Shown here: positions 33,280 to 41,406 of the stretch, piece by piece
Layout: every line of letters begins with the position of its first letter
Numbering within the stretch: position 1 is the first letter of the stretch
Assembly (NCBI GenBank): GCA_964348665.1
Contig: CAYGDP010000003.1
Location: forward strand, 1-64,000
Direction of reading: 5' to 3'
Origin: CAYGDP01 sp964348665
Lineage (GTDB): Bacteria > Verrucomicrobiota > Verrucomicrobiia > Palsa-1439 > CAYGDP01
DNA length: 64,000 nt
Position numbers and translations under genes: made by a program
Notes under the pieces: generated by a model
What the model was told of the DNA's origin: nothing
The model's input: the letters and a program-made list of their open reading frames with translations, nothing else
The model's database searches: none

Positions 33280-34221
33280 TCACCGAGTCGACCCAGTTTC
33301 TTTCATCAACAAACTCAAGATTGCTTTCTGCACATGCAATCGGTTTTCGGCTTGATCAAAGATCGTCTCGGCATGCGCCTCGAACGTGTCCGCGGCGATT
33401 TCCTTGCCGCGATACGCGGGCAAACAATGCATCACCAGCGCCTTTTTTGCGGCGCGTTTCACTACTTCGTTGTTGATTTGATATTCCGCCAGGTCTTTTA
33501 ACCGGCTTGCGGATTCGGCTTCCTTTCCCATCGACACCCAGACATCCGTGTAGAGCAGGTCGGCTCCTTTCGAGGCGGCGTCCAGCGCAGCAGTGGCGAC
33601 GATCGTCCCTCCTGATTTTACCTTTTCGGTGATGGCGCGTGCGCGATCCAGGATTGCTTGGGGCGGCTGATATTTTTCGGGCGCCGCGATACGCAGTTTG
33701 AAGCCCAAGATTGCCGCGGCAAACATCCAGGAACGCGGCACGTTACAAGCCCCATCCCCAACGAAACAGACTGTTTTGCCGCGAATCGAACCCCGCTTTT
33801 CCTCGAACGTGAAAATGTCCGTTAAAATCTGGCACGGATGCTCGTCGTCGGTCAGCGCGTTGATCGTCGGGATGCCGGAACACTTCGCAAATTCTTCCAC
33901 GTCGCTCTGCGCAAAGGTGCGGATAACGGCGCCGTGGCACATCCGCCCGATCACTCGCGCCGTGTCACAGATCGGCTCGCCGCGTCCAAGCTGGATATCA
34001 TTGGCATTGAGGAAAATCGGATCGCCACCCAGCTCGCGGATGCCGACCTCGAAACTCACGCGGGTGCGCGTGGAAGATTTGCTGAAGAGCATCGCCCAGC
34101 ATTGATGTCGCAAGGGATGGTCCTTGTGGCTGCCACGCTCGCCTTTCAGCGTCTTGGCGAGCTTGAGCACCGAGGCGAGATCCGCCGTTGTCATCGTCTC
34201 TATGGAAAGCAGGTGTTTCAT
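33280..34221 (-). CDS. argF: Ornithine carbamoyltransferase
   Basis: Converts ornithine and carbamoyl phosphate to citrulline in arginine synthesis. The 313 aa contain the carbamoyl-phosphate motif SSTRTR (49-54), DDEHPCQ near 130, and HCLPAYRGKEI with the catalytic Cys near 270. The ornithine-domain GDG motif reads VGDGACNVPRSW, slightly unlike the usual NNV form. The ATG at 34221 is supported by the family start. No ARG-box was recognised and no other arg gene is adjacent. It is divergent from yceI. Confidence 0.94.
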   Translation of the reverse strand: MKHLLSIETMTTADLASVLKLAKTLKGERGSHKDHPLRHQCWAMLFSKSSTRTRVSFEVGIRELGGDPIFLNANDIQLGRGEPICDTARVIGRMCHGAVIRTFAQSDVEEFAKCSGIPTINALTDDEHPCQILTDIFTFEEKRGSIRGKTVCFVGDGACNVPRSWMFAAAILGFKLRIAAPEKYQPPQAILDRARAITEKVKSGGTIVATAALDAASKGADLLYTDVWVSMGKEAESASRLKDLAEYQINNEVVKRAAKKALVMHCLPAYRGKEIAADTFEAHAETIFDQAENRLHVQKAILSLLMKETGSTR

Positions 34222-34281
34222 TTGGGAAAGCGCTAACTATGGCACGATTTTCGCCCGAGTCAATGCCGCTTCGCTTGAGGA

Positions 34282-34310
34282 TTGACTCGCGGACAGTCCT
34301 GTTCCAAAAT
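34282..34310 (+). promoter_or_regulatory. Candidate yceI promoter
   Basis: TTGACT (34282-34287), a 17-bp spacer and CAAAAT (34305-34310) predict transcription from about 34317, giving a leader of about 19 nt that contains an AAAGGAG ribosome site at 34322-34328. Confidence 0.5.
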
Positions 34311-34335
34311 GGGTCGCAACCAAAGGAGAACCGAT

Positions 34336-34911
34336 ATGAAAACCATCCAGTACCTTTCTGTTTATCTTATTGTCGCGGTTTGTTCGCTTACCACAAGCGC
34401 GGCGGACTACGATATCGATCCTGCTCACACTTCGATCGCTTTCAAAGTGAAACACCTCGGCATCAGCACGGTGACTGGGCGGTTCGACAAATTTTCCGGC
34501 ACTGTGAGCCTCGATGGCAAGGACCTCAAGACCTTGAAAACCAGTGCCACCATCGAAGCCGCCAGCGTCAATACCGGCGTCGAGAAACGTGACGCTCACC
34601 TGCGCAACGCCGATTTCTTCGACACGGCGAAGTTTCCGCAGCTCACGTTCGTCAGCAAGGAAGTAAAAGATATCGCGGGTGACAAATGCAAGCTCGTCGG
34701 CGATCTTACCATGCACGGCGTCACCAAATCGGTTACGCTGGAAGGCGAGTTTGGCGGCACTTCGTCGGCGTTTGGAGCGCCGCGGATTGGGTTTAGCGCC
34801 AGCACAACGGTGAAACGCAGCGAGTTCGGTATCACCGGCGGTAATGCTGGCGCGGTCATCGGCGAAGACATCAAGATTACGCTCGAAATCGAGGCGGTTG
34901 CGAAGAAATAG
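34336..34911 (+). CDS. YceI-family periplasmic lipocalin-like protein
   Basis: A 191-aa secreted protein. A signal peptide (about 1-20, ending TTSAA) is followed by the YceI beta-barrel: YDIDPAHTSIAFKVKHLGIST, VTGRFDKFSGTVSLD, HLRNADFFDTAKFPQLTF and LTMHGVTKSVTLE. YceI proteins bind polyisoprenoid or other lipids in the periplasm and are often stress induced. AAAGGAG 7 nt upstream fixes this ATG against an upstream reading at 34282. A terminator follows directly, so the gene is monocistronic. Confidence 0.93.
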   Translation: MKTIQYLSVYLIVAVCSLTTSAADYDIDPAHTSIAFKVKHLGISTVTGRFDKFSGTVSLDGKDLKTLKTSATIEAASVNTGVEKRDAHLRNADFFDTAKFPQLTFVSKEVKDIAGDKCKLVGDLTMHGVTKSVTLEGEFGGTSSAFGAPRIGFSASTTVKRSEFGITGGNAGAVIGEDIKITLEIEAVAKK

Positions 34912-34915
34912 ATTG

Positions 34916-34944
34916 CCCGCAATCAGTTGCGGGAGGTTTTTCTT
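34916..34944 (+). terminator. Intrinsic terminator after yceI
   Basis: CCCGCAA (34916-34922), loop TCAG and TTGCGGG (34927-34933) form a 7-bp stem, followed by AGG and TTTTTCTT. Confidence 0.75.
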
Positions 34945-35045
34945 ACCGCGAAAATTGCCAAGGCGCTCGAATAATAATAATAGTGGGTGGTCTACAGCGG
35001 CAGATTACGCTGACGGGATAGACAAAAAAGGTTTCGCCGCTCCAT

Positions 35046-37316
35046 CTACTCGATCTCGGTTTCATTAAGAATCCTCCGATACGTTTCGCGCGCATGTTCA
35101 TATGCAGTGCGCGCGTCGTCCATTTCTTTGGCGGCGTAGAAGCGCTGTTTCTGGCTCCAGCATTTGTCCACACCTTTCAGACACCAGTCGGCGCTGCGTT
35201 TGCTGGCGCGGATCGGTTTGTCGCCGACGAGGACGAAGATCGGGTTGGTATGCGATGACGGGAAAATGCGCAGCGCGACCCAACTGCTGCGGTCAATTTT
35301 TACATCGAAGGAAATGTCCTGCAATTTGCCGTCGGCCACGACGGTTTTCCTTTCGATCGACTGGCCATTAACGATGAGTTCGACAGGAACTTCACGCGTA
35401 TCGGGGATGCGAGCTTTTTCAATATGCCAATAGAATCGTTGGAAGTTATGTTTCTCGCGGATTTCAGGAAGGAATGCGGCGACTTTGGCGGAGAGGCGCA
35501 CCGTTCCGGACGTGGAGAGTTTCAATTCGCTGCCGTTCTCACCGACCGCGACAGCTTGCCTTGAGCCTGTCGAAAGGTTGGCTTTGAAATCAATCAAATG
35601 ACTTTTCCCATCGCTGACGTAGTTGCGGCCGTTGCGGATTTCTTCGCACCACGCGTCGAAGTCGAGTTTGCCGTCGAGCTTTACATAGGAGCGACCGAGC
35701 CCGACTCGTTCGCCGTAGATGCAGGGGAAATCAGTTTCGCCGCTGACGCGGGTACGGAAGCCGCAGTTGAGGGTGTGATACCACATATTCAGCTCCCAGA
35801 TGGGAGGCGTGTCCACCGTGGACATGAAATCCACGGCAGGGGTGGGTTTACCATCGGGGCCTTCGACCATGTGGGTTACGTCTACGATATATTCGTTGGC
35901 GCCGATGCCGTCATAGGGCGGGAGATTGTAATTGGGAAGCTCGTTGCCTTTGACTTGCAATCCCCAGCCGGAATGAGCGGGACCGACGACTCCGCCCTGT
36001 TTTTTCGCCCAGCGAAGCGTGTTCAAGCCGAGCGTCGGCCAATGTTTGTTCGAGTCGCCGCCCGGATAATTCCCTTCTTTGAGCCGGAGCAGAACGAGAT
36101 GACCGGAGTTATGCGAGCCGAAACCGCTGACTTCGATGTCATAACGCAGCAGGTAGGGATAGGTCGAGACTTTGTCCACTTTGCCGGTGAAGAAATTTTT
36201 CTGAAAATCGAAACAAGGTCCCCAGGTGAGATTGCAGCCGACTTTCAGGTCTTCGCCGAGACAATGGCGCATCATGTCGGGAGCGAGAACGCCCTCGGTT
36301 GGATTGGTGTAATGGGCGCAGCCGGCGGCATGAATGTGATGATCGCCCGACCACCAGCCGAGTTTCGAGGGATCAATCCACCGTTCCAGTTTGAAAGCGA
36401 CCGTTTGATTTTTAGCGCCGATTTTCACTGACTCGGTCTTCGTGAGATACTCGGGTCCGCGCGTGACTTCGATGGAGTAATCCCCGACGGGAAGCTTCAA
36501 TTTCTCGCCATCGGCGCGATAAATTTGCGGATGAAATGCAAAATCGGGCGCCAGCCGTTTGGCTTGCGACGGATAGACCCTCCCTTGCTTGTCGCGAACG
36601 AGGAATTGCGCCATGGTCGGCTTTCCATTTTCGTCGCGCACGCGCAGGGTTACGTCGGTTGCGGTCCGGCAATCGAAAAGGATATCGGCGTCGTTGCGAA
36701 ATCCGATGTCCTGTGTGCCCTGGCCGACATTGAACGAGATCTTGGCTTCGCGTTTGCCCGCGTCGCGACTATAGAACGAGATAATCCGATACTCGATCAC
36801 CAATCCACTTAACTTCGCGCTAAGCGGTTGTTTGTTGAACATTTGCAATTCCAGCCAGCGATTGGCAATGTCAACCTTGCTCAAAAGTGTTGGAGGATTC
36901 GGATACTGCTGGGCGAACACGGGCGCGGCATTGGGACTGGTCGCCTTCAACTCGGCAGTCACGCCCGCTTCGTTGGAAACTTTCACAAGAAAACTTCTCC
37001 AACCTTGCTCGTCCAATTCGGGCTTCGCCGCGCCCGGCGCGACTTTCACACGCGATTCGGGATTGATATGTATCTGCAAGAGACAATACGGGTCGAGAGC
37101 GTCCTGAACAGCCTTGGCGACGGCGGCGTTGTCGCCGAACTGCGCGGCTTTGTCGAGGGCGGACTTGGTTTTTTCGTCGAGAGGATTACCGAGATAATCG
37201 AGAGCCTCGATGACGCGCTTTACTTGCGCGGCGAGCGGTTGTGCCTCCGGCTCTTCCGCGGGCGTACCGATGGCCGTGAGGGAAATTGCGAACAGGAACA
37301 ATTTGGCGAATTTCAT
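35046..37316 (-). CDS. CehA/McbA-like exported metal-dependent hydrolase
   Basis: A 756-aa exported protein whose C-terminal two thirds resemble CehA/McbA-family PHP-fold hydrolases. A signal peptide (MKFAKLFLFAISLTAIGTPA) is followed by beta-rich domains (about 25-330). The metal-site segment WWSGDHHIHAAG is near 335-346, VVGPAHSGWG near 450 and further His/Asp after it. The natural substrate is unknown. AAGGGGG 7 nt upstream supports the ATG at 37316. The stretch encoding NLSTGSRQA (35554-35579) matches a widespread REP-like sequence within the gene. It is divergent from the thr leader. Confidence 0.8.
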   Translation of the reverse strand: MKFAKLFLFAISLTAIGTPAEEPEAQPLAAQVKRVIEALDYLGNPLDEKTKSALDKAAQFGDNAAVAKAVQDALDPYCLLQIHINPESRVKVAPGAAKPELDEQGWRSFLVKVSNEAGVTAELKATSPNAAPVFAQQYPNPPTLLSKVDIANRWLELQMFNKQPLSAKLSGLVIEYRIISFYSRDAGKREAKISFNVGQGTQDIGFRNDADILFDCRTATDVTLRVRDENGKPTMAQFLVRDKQGRVYPSQAKRLAPDFAFHPQIYRADGEKLKLPVGDYSIEVTRGPEYLTKTESVKIGAKNQTVAFKLERWIDPSKLGWWSGDHHIHAAGCAHYTNPTEGVLAPDMMRHCLGEDLKVGCNLTWGPCFDFQKNFFTGKVDKVSTYPYLLRYDIEVSGFGSHNSGHLVLLRLKEGNYPGGDSNKHWPTLGLNTLRWAKKQGGVVGPAHSGWGLQVKGNELPNYNLPPYDGIGANEYIVDVTHMVEGPDGKPTPAVDFMSTVDTPPIWELNMWYHTLNCGFRTRVSGETDFPCIYGERVGLGRSYVKLDGKLDFDAWCEEIRNGRNYVSDGKSHLIDFKANLSTGSRQAVAVGENGSELKLSTSGTVRLSAKVAAFLPEIREKHNFQRFYWHIEKARIPDTREVPVELIVNGQSIERKTVVADGKLQDISFDVKIDRSSWVALRIFPSSHTNPIFVLVGDKPIRASKRSADWCLKGVDKCWSQKQRFYAAKEMDDARTAYEHARETYRRILNETEIE

Positions 37317-37465
37317 GGCAGACCCCCTTGGGGATGGTTTTTGGGAAAGAGGTTTTCGGCGGTGATTCTCGCCCAATGCGAATGGGTTGACAAGCGCGAA
37401 TCCGGGTTAGGCGATTTGTTTCCCTCCTCAATCACAAAAAAATACTGGCGTTGTGGTTGGGGCTG

Positions 37466-37471
37466 TAGTAT
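37466..37471 (+). promoter_or_regulatory. -10-like element before the thr leader
   Basis: TAGTAT lies 15 nt upstream of the leader-peptide ATG. A good -35 at the right distance is not visible; a TTGACA is present at 37387-37392 but is too far away. The promoter position is therefore uncertain. Confidence 0.3.
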
Positions 37472-37486
37472 GTTTCCCGCCTGTTG

Positions 37487-37528
37487 ATGGCGAAAACCAC
37501 CAAGACCACGATTACGATGAGCTCCTGA
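37487..37528 (+). CDS. Threonine-rich attenuator leader peptide (thrL-like)
   Basis: The 13-codon frame reads MAKTTKTTITMSS then TGA. Five Thr codons and one Ile codon lie within residues 4-10, immediately upstream of a terminator and the homoserine dehydrogenase gene. This is the design of the enterobacterial thr operon leader, which senses charged tRNA-Thr and tRNA-Ile through ribosome stalling. The stop codon is 1 nt before the anti-terminator segment. No Shine-Dalgarno sequence precedes the ATG; TTG at 37484 is a possible alternative start in the same frame. Confidence 0.75.
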   Translation: MAKTTKTTITMSS

Positions 37529-37529
37529 A

Positions 37530-37576
37530 CGAGGGGAGTGGTTGTTGTCTGCCCCTCGGTTTCCGAGGGGCTTTTT
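37530..37576 (+). promoter_or_regulatory. Transcription attenuator of hom-thrC-lysC
   Basis: Three segments are visible. Segment 2 is CGAGGGG (37530-37536), segment 3 CCCCTCGG (37552-37559) and segment 4 CCGAGGGG (37563-37570), followed by CTTTTTC. Segments 3 and 4 make an 8-bp GC-rich stem with a TTT loop and U-tract, an intrinsic terminator. Segment 2 is identical to part of segment 4, so it can pair with segment 3 instead (7 bp). GTGGTT at 37538-37543 can pair with AACCAC over the Thr codons (37495-37500) as segment 1. A ribosome finishing the leader would cover segment 2 and allow termination; one stalled at Thr codons would free it. Confidence 0.8.
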
Positions 37577-37581
37577 CATTT

Positions 37582-38895
37582 ATGCGCAAAGAAATCAATA
37601 TCGGGTTAATTGGGCTGGGCACCGTCGGCAGCGGCGTGTGGCGTAATCTCACGCAAAATGCCGACCTGCTGGCCAATCGCCTCGGAGTGCGGCTGACCGT
37701 GGCCCGAGTCGGCATTCGCGATGCGAGGAAAAAGCGCGCGTTCATCGCCGATCCGCGCCGGGTCACCACGGACATCGCTGCGCTGGTTCGCGATCCGCAA
37801 ATTGACGTCGTTGTCGAACTCATCGGCGGCTGCGATCAAGCGCGTCGGGTCATCCTTGACGCCTTCGCGCACGGCAAATCGGTCGTGACCGCCAACAAGG
37901 CGCTCCTGGCGGAGCATGGGGAGAAAATTTTCGCCGCCGCGGCCAAACATCACACCAACATTTATTACGAAGCCAGCGTCGCGGGCGGCATCCCGATCAT
38001 CAAAGCCCTGCGCGAGGGGCTGGTTGCCAATCGTATCCAACTAATCTATGGCATCGTTAATGGCACGTGCAATTACATTTTGAGCCGGATGAGCGCCGAT
38101 GGCCTTGAATTTGCCACCGCCTTGCGCATCGCCAAAGACCACGGCTACGCGGAAGCCGATCCGTCCTTCGACCTCGACGGCATTGACGCCGCGCATAAAG
38201 CCACCATCCTCGCCTCGCTCGCGTATGGATTCTGGATGCCGTTGAAAAAAGTGCACGTAGAAGGCATCTCGCAGATTCATCGGCAAGACATCGAAATGGC
38301 GCACCAACTTGGCTACGAAATTAAACTTCTCGCCATCATCAAGAGCGACGAACCCGTCGGCGAGGGTCACGTCGAAGTCCGCGTGCACCCAACGCTCATC
38401 CCTAAATCCAACGTGCTGGCCAACGTCAACGGCGTTTTCAACGCCATCTGCGTTCGCGGCGACGTCGCGGGCGACACGATGTATTACGGACGCGGCGCGG
38501 GCGCGAATGCCACCGCCAGCGCCGTCATCAGCGACCTTGCGGATGCCGCACTCAACCTGAAATTTGACGTCGTCAATCGTCTGCCGGCATTTGTGCCGCA
38601 CCAACTCAATGGCAAGGTCAAGAAGATCGACAACGTCGTCTCGCGCTATTACCTGCGCCTGAGCGTTCTCGACCGCGCGGGCGTGCTCGCGCAGGTCGCC
38701 AGCATTCTCGGGCGCGCCAAGATCGGGATCAGTTCCGTCATTCAGCCGGAAGGCCATGAAGGCGAAGTTGTGCCGCTCATTTTTATGATCCATGACGCGC
38801 GGGACGCCGCCATGCGCGGCGCGCTGGCGAAAATCTCGCGGCTGGCAGTGGTCAAAGAGAAGCCTGTGATGATCCGCGTGGAGACGTTTGAATGA
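37582..38895 (+). CDS. hom: Homoserine dehydrogenase
   Basis: Reduces aspartate semialdehyde to homoserine, the branch point to threonine, methionine and isoleucine. The 437 aa have an NAD(P)-binding N-terminus (IGLIGLGTVGSGVW, about 7-20), the catalytic domain (EASVAGGIPIIKALREG, YGIVNGTCNYILSRM, EADPSFDLDGIDAAHKATILA) and a C-terminal ACT domain (about 355-430) for threonine feedback. The ATG follows the attenuator U-tract by 6 nt, and segment 4 (GAGGGG) may double as ribosome site. It is the first gene of hom-thrC-lysC-cimA-alaS. Confidence 0.95.
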   Translation: MRKEINIGLIGLGTVGSGVWRNLTQNADLLANRLGVRLTVARVGIRDARKKRAFIADPRRVTTDIAALVRDPQIDVVVELIGGCDQARRVILDAFAHGKSVVTANKALLAEHGEKIFAAAAKHHTNIYYEASVAGGIPIIKALREGLVANRIQLIYGIVNGTCNYILSRMSADGLEFATALRIAKDHGYAEADPSFDLDGIDAAHKATILASLAYGFWMPLKKVHVEGISQIHRQDIEMAHQLGYEIKLLAIIKSDEPVGEGHVEVRVHPTLIPKSNVLANVNGVFNAICVRGDVAGDTMYYGRGAGANATASAVISDLADAALNLKFDVVNRLPAFVPHQLNGKVKKIDNVVSRYYLRLSVLDRAGVLAQVASILGRAKIGISSVIQPEGHEGEVVPLIFMIHDARDAAMRGALAKISRLAVVKEKPVMIRVETFE

Positions 38896-38967
38896 AAAGA
38901 TTTGACCACGAATTCACACGAATGAACGCAAATAGATTTAAATACCATCGTGGTAAATGAAAACAAA
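38896..38967. repeat. CACGAA-word repeat, hom-thrC gap
   Basis: The spacer contains ACCACGAATTCACACGAATG words, with ACCACGA (38905-38911) and its reverse complement TCGTGGT (38948-38954) as ends. Related words fill the next two gaps of the same operon. Confidence 0.55.
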
Positions 38968-40026
38968 ATGAAACGTTGGCGAGGAATCATTGAAGAGTAC
39001 CGCGCGCACTTGCCGGTGACCGACAAGACGCCCGCGGTGACACTCAACGAGGGCGGCACGCCGCTCATCGAGGCGCACTGGCTTTCGAAGCAACTCGGCG
39101 GAGGCCGGCGTGTCTTCTTGAAATACGAGGGATTGAATCCTACGGGATCGTTCAAAGACCGCGGCATGACGATGGCGGTCTCAAAAGCGGTCGAGGCGGG
39201 CGCGAAGACCGTGATTTGCGCTTCGACGGGCAATACCTCGGCTTCCGCTGCGGCCTACGCCGCGCGCGCAGGAGTTCGTTGCGCGGTCGTTCTACCGGAG
39301 GCAAGCATCGCGCGCGGCAAACTTGTGCAAGCTATGATGCACGGCGCAAAAGTCATAGCAATCCGTGGCAGTTTTGATGATGGGTTGGCCATCGTCCGCG
39401 AGCTGGGCAATGCAAAAGGTTTTGCCATAGTCAACTCAATCAATCCATATCGCCTCGAAGGCCAAAAAACCGCTGCGTTCGAGGTCTGCGAACAACTCGG
39501 CGCACCTCCGACGCATCATCTCTTGCCCGTGGGCAACGCGGGCAACATCACCGCGTACTGGAAAGGCTACTGCGAGTACTTCGCGGCCAAGAAAATATCG
39601 TCCCGCCCGAGGATGCTCGGCTTTCAAGCGGCGGGCGCGGCGCCGATCGTTCTCGGTCGCGTGGTCGAGAAACCGCAAACGCTCGCCACCGCCATCCGCA
39701 TCGGCAATCCCGCGAGCTGGAAACCGGCTGTCGCGGCGGCGAATGAATCGGGAGGATTCATTGATTCGGTTGCGGACGAAGAAATCGTTGTGGCATATCA
39801 ATTGCTCGCGGCGAGCGAGGGCGTTTTTGTCGAGCCGGCCAGCGCCGCGGGCGTGGCGGGTTTGCTGAAACACGCGGCCAAGAATTATTATCCCGAAGGA
39901 GCGACCATCGTCATCACTGTGACGGGTCACGGCCTCAAAGACCCCGAAATCGCCTACGAAAAAGCGACAAAACCATTTTCCGTCGAACCGACGGTGGATA
40001 CCGTGCGGGAGGCGATAGGTGAGTAA
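38968..40026 (+). CDS. thrC: Threonine synthase
   Basis: A 352-aa PLP enzyme that converts O-phosphohomoserine to threonine. The PLP-lysine motif is GSFKDRGM (about 58-65), STGNTSASAAAYAARAG follows, and the phosphate-binding LLPVGNAGNITAYW is near 190. The length is that of the short (class II) threonine synthases. The ATG at 38968 is preferred; a GTG at 38950 is in frame. A homoserine kinase gene (thrB) is not present here, so it must lie elsewhere. Confidence 0.95.
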   Translation: MKRWRGIIEEYRAHLPVTDKTPAVTLNEGGTPLIEAHWLSKQLGGGRRVFLKYEGLNPTGSFKDRGMTMAVSKAVEAGAKTVICASTGNTSASAAAYAARAGVRCAVVLPEASIARGKLVQAMMHGAKVIAIRGSFDDGLAIVRELGNAKGFAIVNSINPYRLEGQKTAAFEVCEQLGAPPTHHLLPVGNAGNITAYWKGYCEYFAAKKISSRPRMLGFQAAGAAPIVLGRVVEKPQTLATAIRIGNPASWKPAVAAANESGGFIDSVADEEIVVAYQLLAASEGVFVEPASAAGVAGLLKHAAKNYYPEGATIVITVTGHGLKDPEIAYEKATKPFSVEPTVDTVREAIGE

Positions 40027-40039
40027 ACCGCGAATGGAT

Positions 40040-40125
40040 GCTTATGAAACATTTTTTGCCAGCGAAATACACGAAATAACACGAAAACTTTCGCGTCTTT
40101 TCGCGTGTTTCGTGGTTAATCAATT
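40040..40125. repeat. CACGAAA-word repeat, thrC-lysC gap
   Basis: ACACGAAATAACACGAAAAC (about 40070-40089) is followed by the opposite-strand words TTTCGCG, TTTTCGCGTG and TTTCGTGG (to about 40115). The two halves form imperfect inverted arms. No promoter or terminator is evident. Confidence 0.6.
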
Positions 40126-41343
40126 ATGAGCTTAATCGTCCAAAAATATGGTGGCACGTCGGTCGGTAATCCCGATCGCATCAAGAATTGCGCCAAGCGC
40201 GTATTCGAAACCCAGCGGGAGGGCAATCAGGTTGTCGTGGTCGTCAGCGCGATGAATGGCGTGACGGATTCGCTGATCAAACTGGCCAAGGAAGTGCATC
40301 CCGAGCCGAACGAGCGCGAGATGGACGTGTTGCTGGCGACCGGCGAGCAGACTACCATCGCGCTGCTGGCGATGGCGTTGCATGGGCTTGGCGCGAAAGC
40401 GGTATCACTCACGGGTGCGCAGGCGGGCATCGTCACCGACGGCGTCCACACGAAGGCGAAGATCGCCAACATCACCCCAAAGAAAGTGCACGAGCTACTG
40501 GACGATGGCAATATCGTGATCGTCGCCGGCTTTCAAGGAATCACGCCGGAAGGATACATTACGACGCTAGGCCGTGGCGGCAGCGATCTGAGCGCCATCG
40601 CCATTGCCGCTGCCGTAAAGGCCCACGTTTGCCAGATTTACACCGACGTGGATGGCGTTTATACTGCTGACCCGCGGATCATCCCTGATGCGAGCAAGAT
40701 CGCGGAAATCAGCTATGACGAAATGCTGGAGATGGCTGCGCTTGGATCGAAAGTCATGCAGGCACGCTCGGTGGAGTTCGCCAAAAAATTTGGGGTCGTG
40801 TTTGAGGTCCGAAGCAGTTTCAACAACAACAAGGGAACCATCGTGAAAGCAGAAACCGCTAAAATGGAAGAAGTGGTAGTCCGCGGCGTCGCCGTGGACA
40901 AAAATCAGGCCAAAGTCACGATCGCGGGCGTACCCGACAAACCCGGAGTGGCTGCGCGCCTTTTCCGCGCGCTGGCCGACGCGAACATCAACATTGACGT
41001 CATCGTTCAGAACGTCAGCGAGAAAGGTCTAACCGATATTTCCGCCACCGTCGCGTCCAACGAAGCCACGAAAGCGACGAAAGCATTGCAGCCGATCGTC
41101 AAAGACATCGGCGCAAAGCAAGTTACCTCGACCGATGGTATCGCAAAACTCTCGATTGTGGGCATTGGTATGCGCTCTCATCCGGGCGTTGCCGCGAAGT
41201 TGTTCGAGACGCTCGCTGGCGCGGGCGCAAACATCCAAATGATCTCGACCAGCGAAATCAAAACCTCCGTCATCATCGCGCTCAAAGACGCTGACAAGGC
41301 TGCGCGTGCGGTGCATGATGCGTTTGGCTTGGAAAAAAAATGA
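40126..41343 (+). CDS. lysC: Aspartate kinase
   Basis: Phosphorylates aspartate, the first step toward lysine, threonine, methionine and isoleucine. The 405 aa start with VQKYGGTSVG (4-13), contain TTLGRGGSDLSAIAIAAA (about 145-162) and YTDVDGVYTADPR, and end with two ACT domains (about 265-335 and 345-405) typical of feedback-regulated monofunctional kinases. Being in the attenuated operon makes the supply of aspartyl phosphate threonine-responsive at the RNA level too. Confidence 0.96.
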   Translation: MSLIVQKYGGTSVGNPDRIKNCAKRVFETQREGNQVVVVVSAMNGVTDSLIKLAKEVHPEPNEREMDVLLATGEQTTIALLAMALHGLGAKAVSLTGAQAGIVTDGVHTKAKIANITPKKVHELLDDGNIVIVAGFQGITPEGYITTLGRGGSDLSAIAIAAAVKAHVCQIYTDVDGVYTADPRIIPDASKIAEISYDEMLEMAALGSKVMQARSVEFAKKFGVVFEVRSSFNNNKGTIVKAETAKMEEVVVRGVAVDKNQAKVTIAGVPDKPGVAARLFRALADANINIDVIVQNVSEKGLTDISATVASNEATKATKALQPIVKDIGAKQVTSTDGIAKLSIVGIGMRSHPGVAAKLFETLAGAGANIQMISTSEIKTSVIIALKDADKAARAVHDAFGLEKK

Positions 41344-41406
41344 ATAGGGAGGAATTTTGCGAATTTTTTGTGCTTTTTATGCCTTTTCGTGGCTAAATGA
41401 GCTGGT
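41344..41406. repeat. TTTCGTG-word tract, lysC-cimA gap
   Basis: The tract TTTTTTGTGCTTTTTATGCC followed by TTTTCGTGGCTAAATG contains degenerate TTTxGTG words matching the opposite strand of the CACGAA tracts upstream. GGAGG at 41347-41351 is too far from the cimA ATG to act as its ribosome site. Confidence 0.45.

Noticed and set aside
37470..37487. Alternative five-codon frame (MFPAC) as leader peptide
   Set aside because: It has no Thr or Ile codons and ends before the regulated codons; the frame at 37487 matches the pathway.
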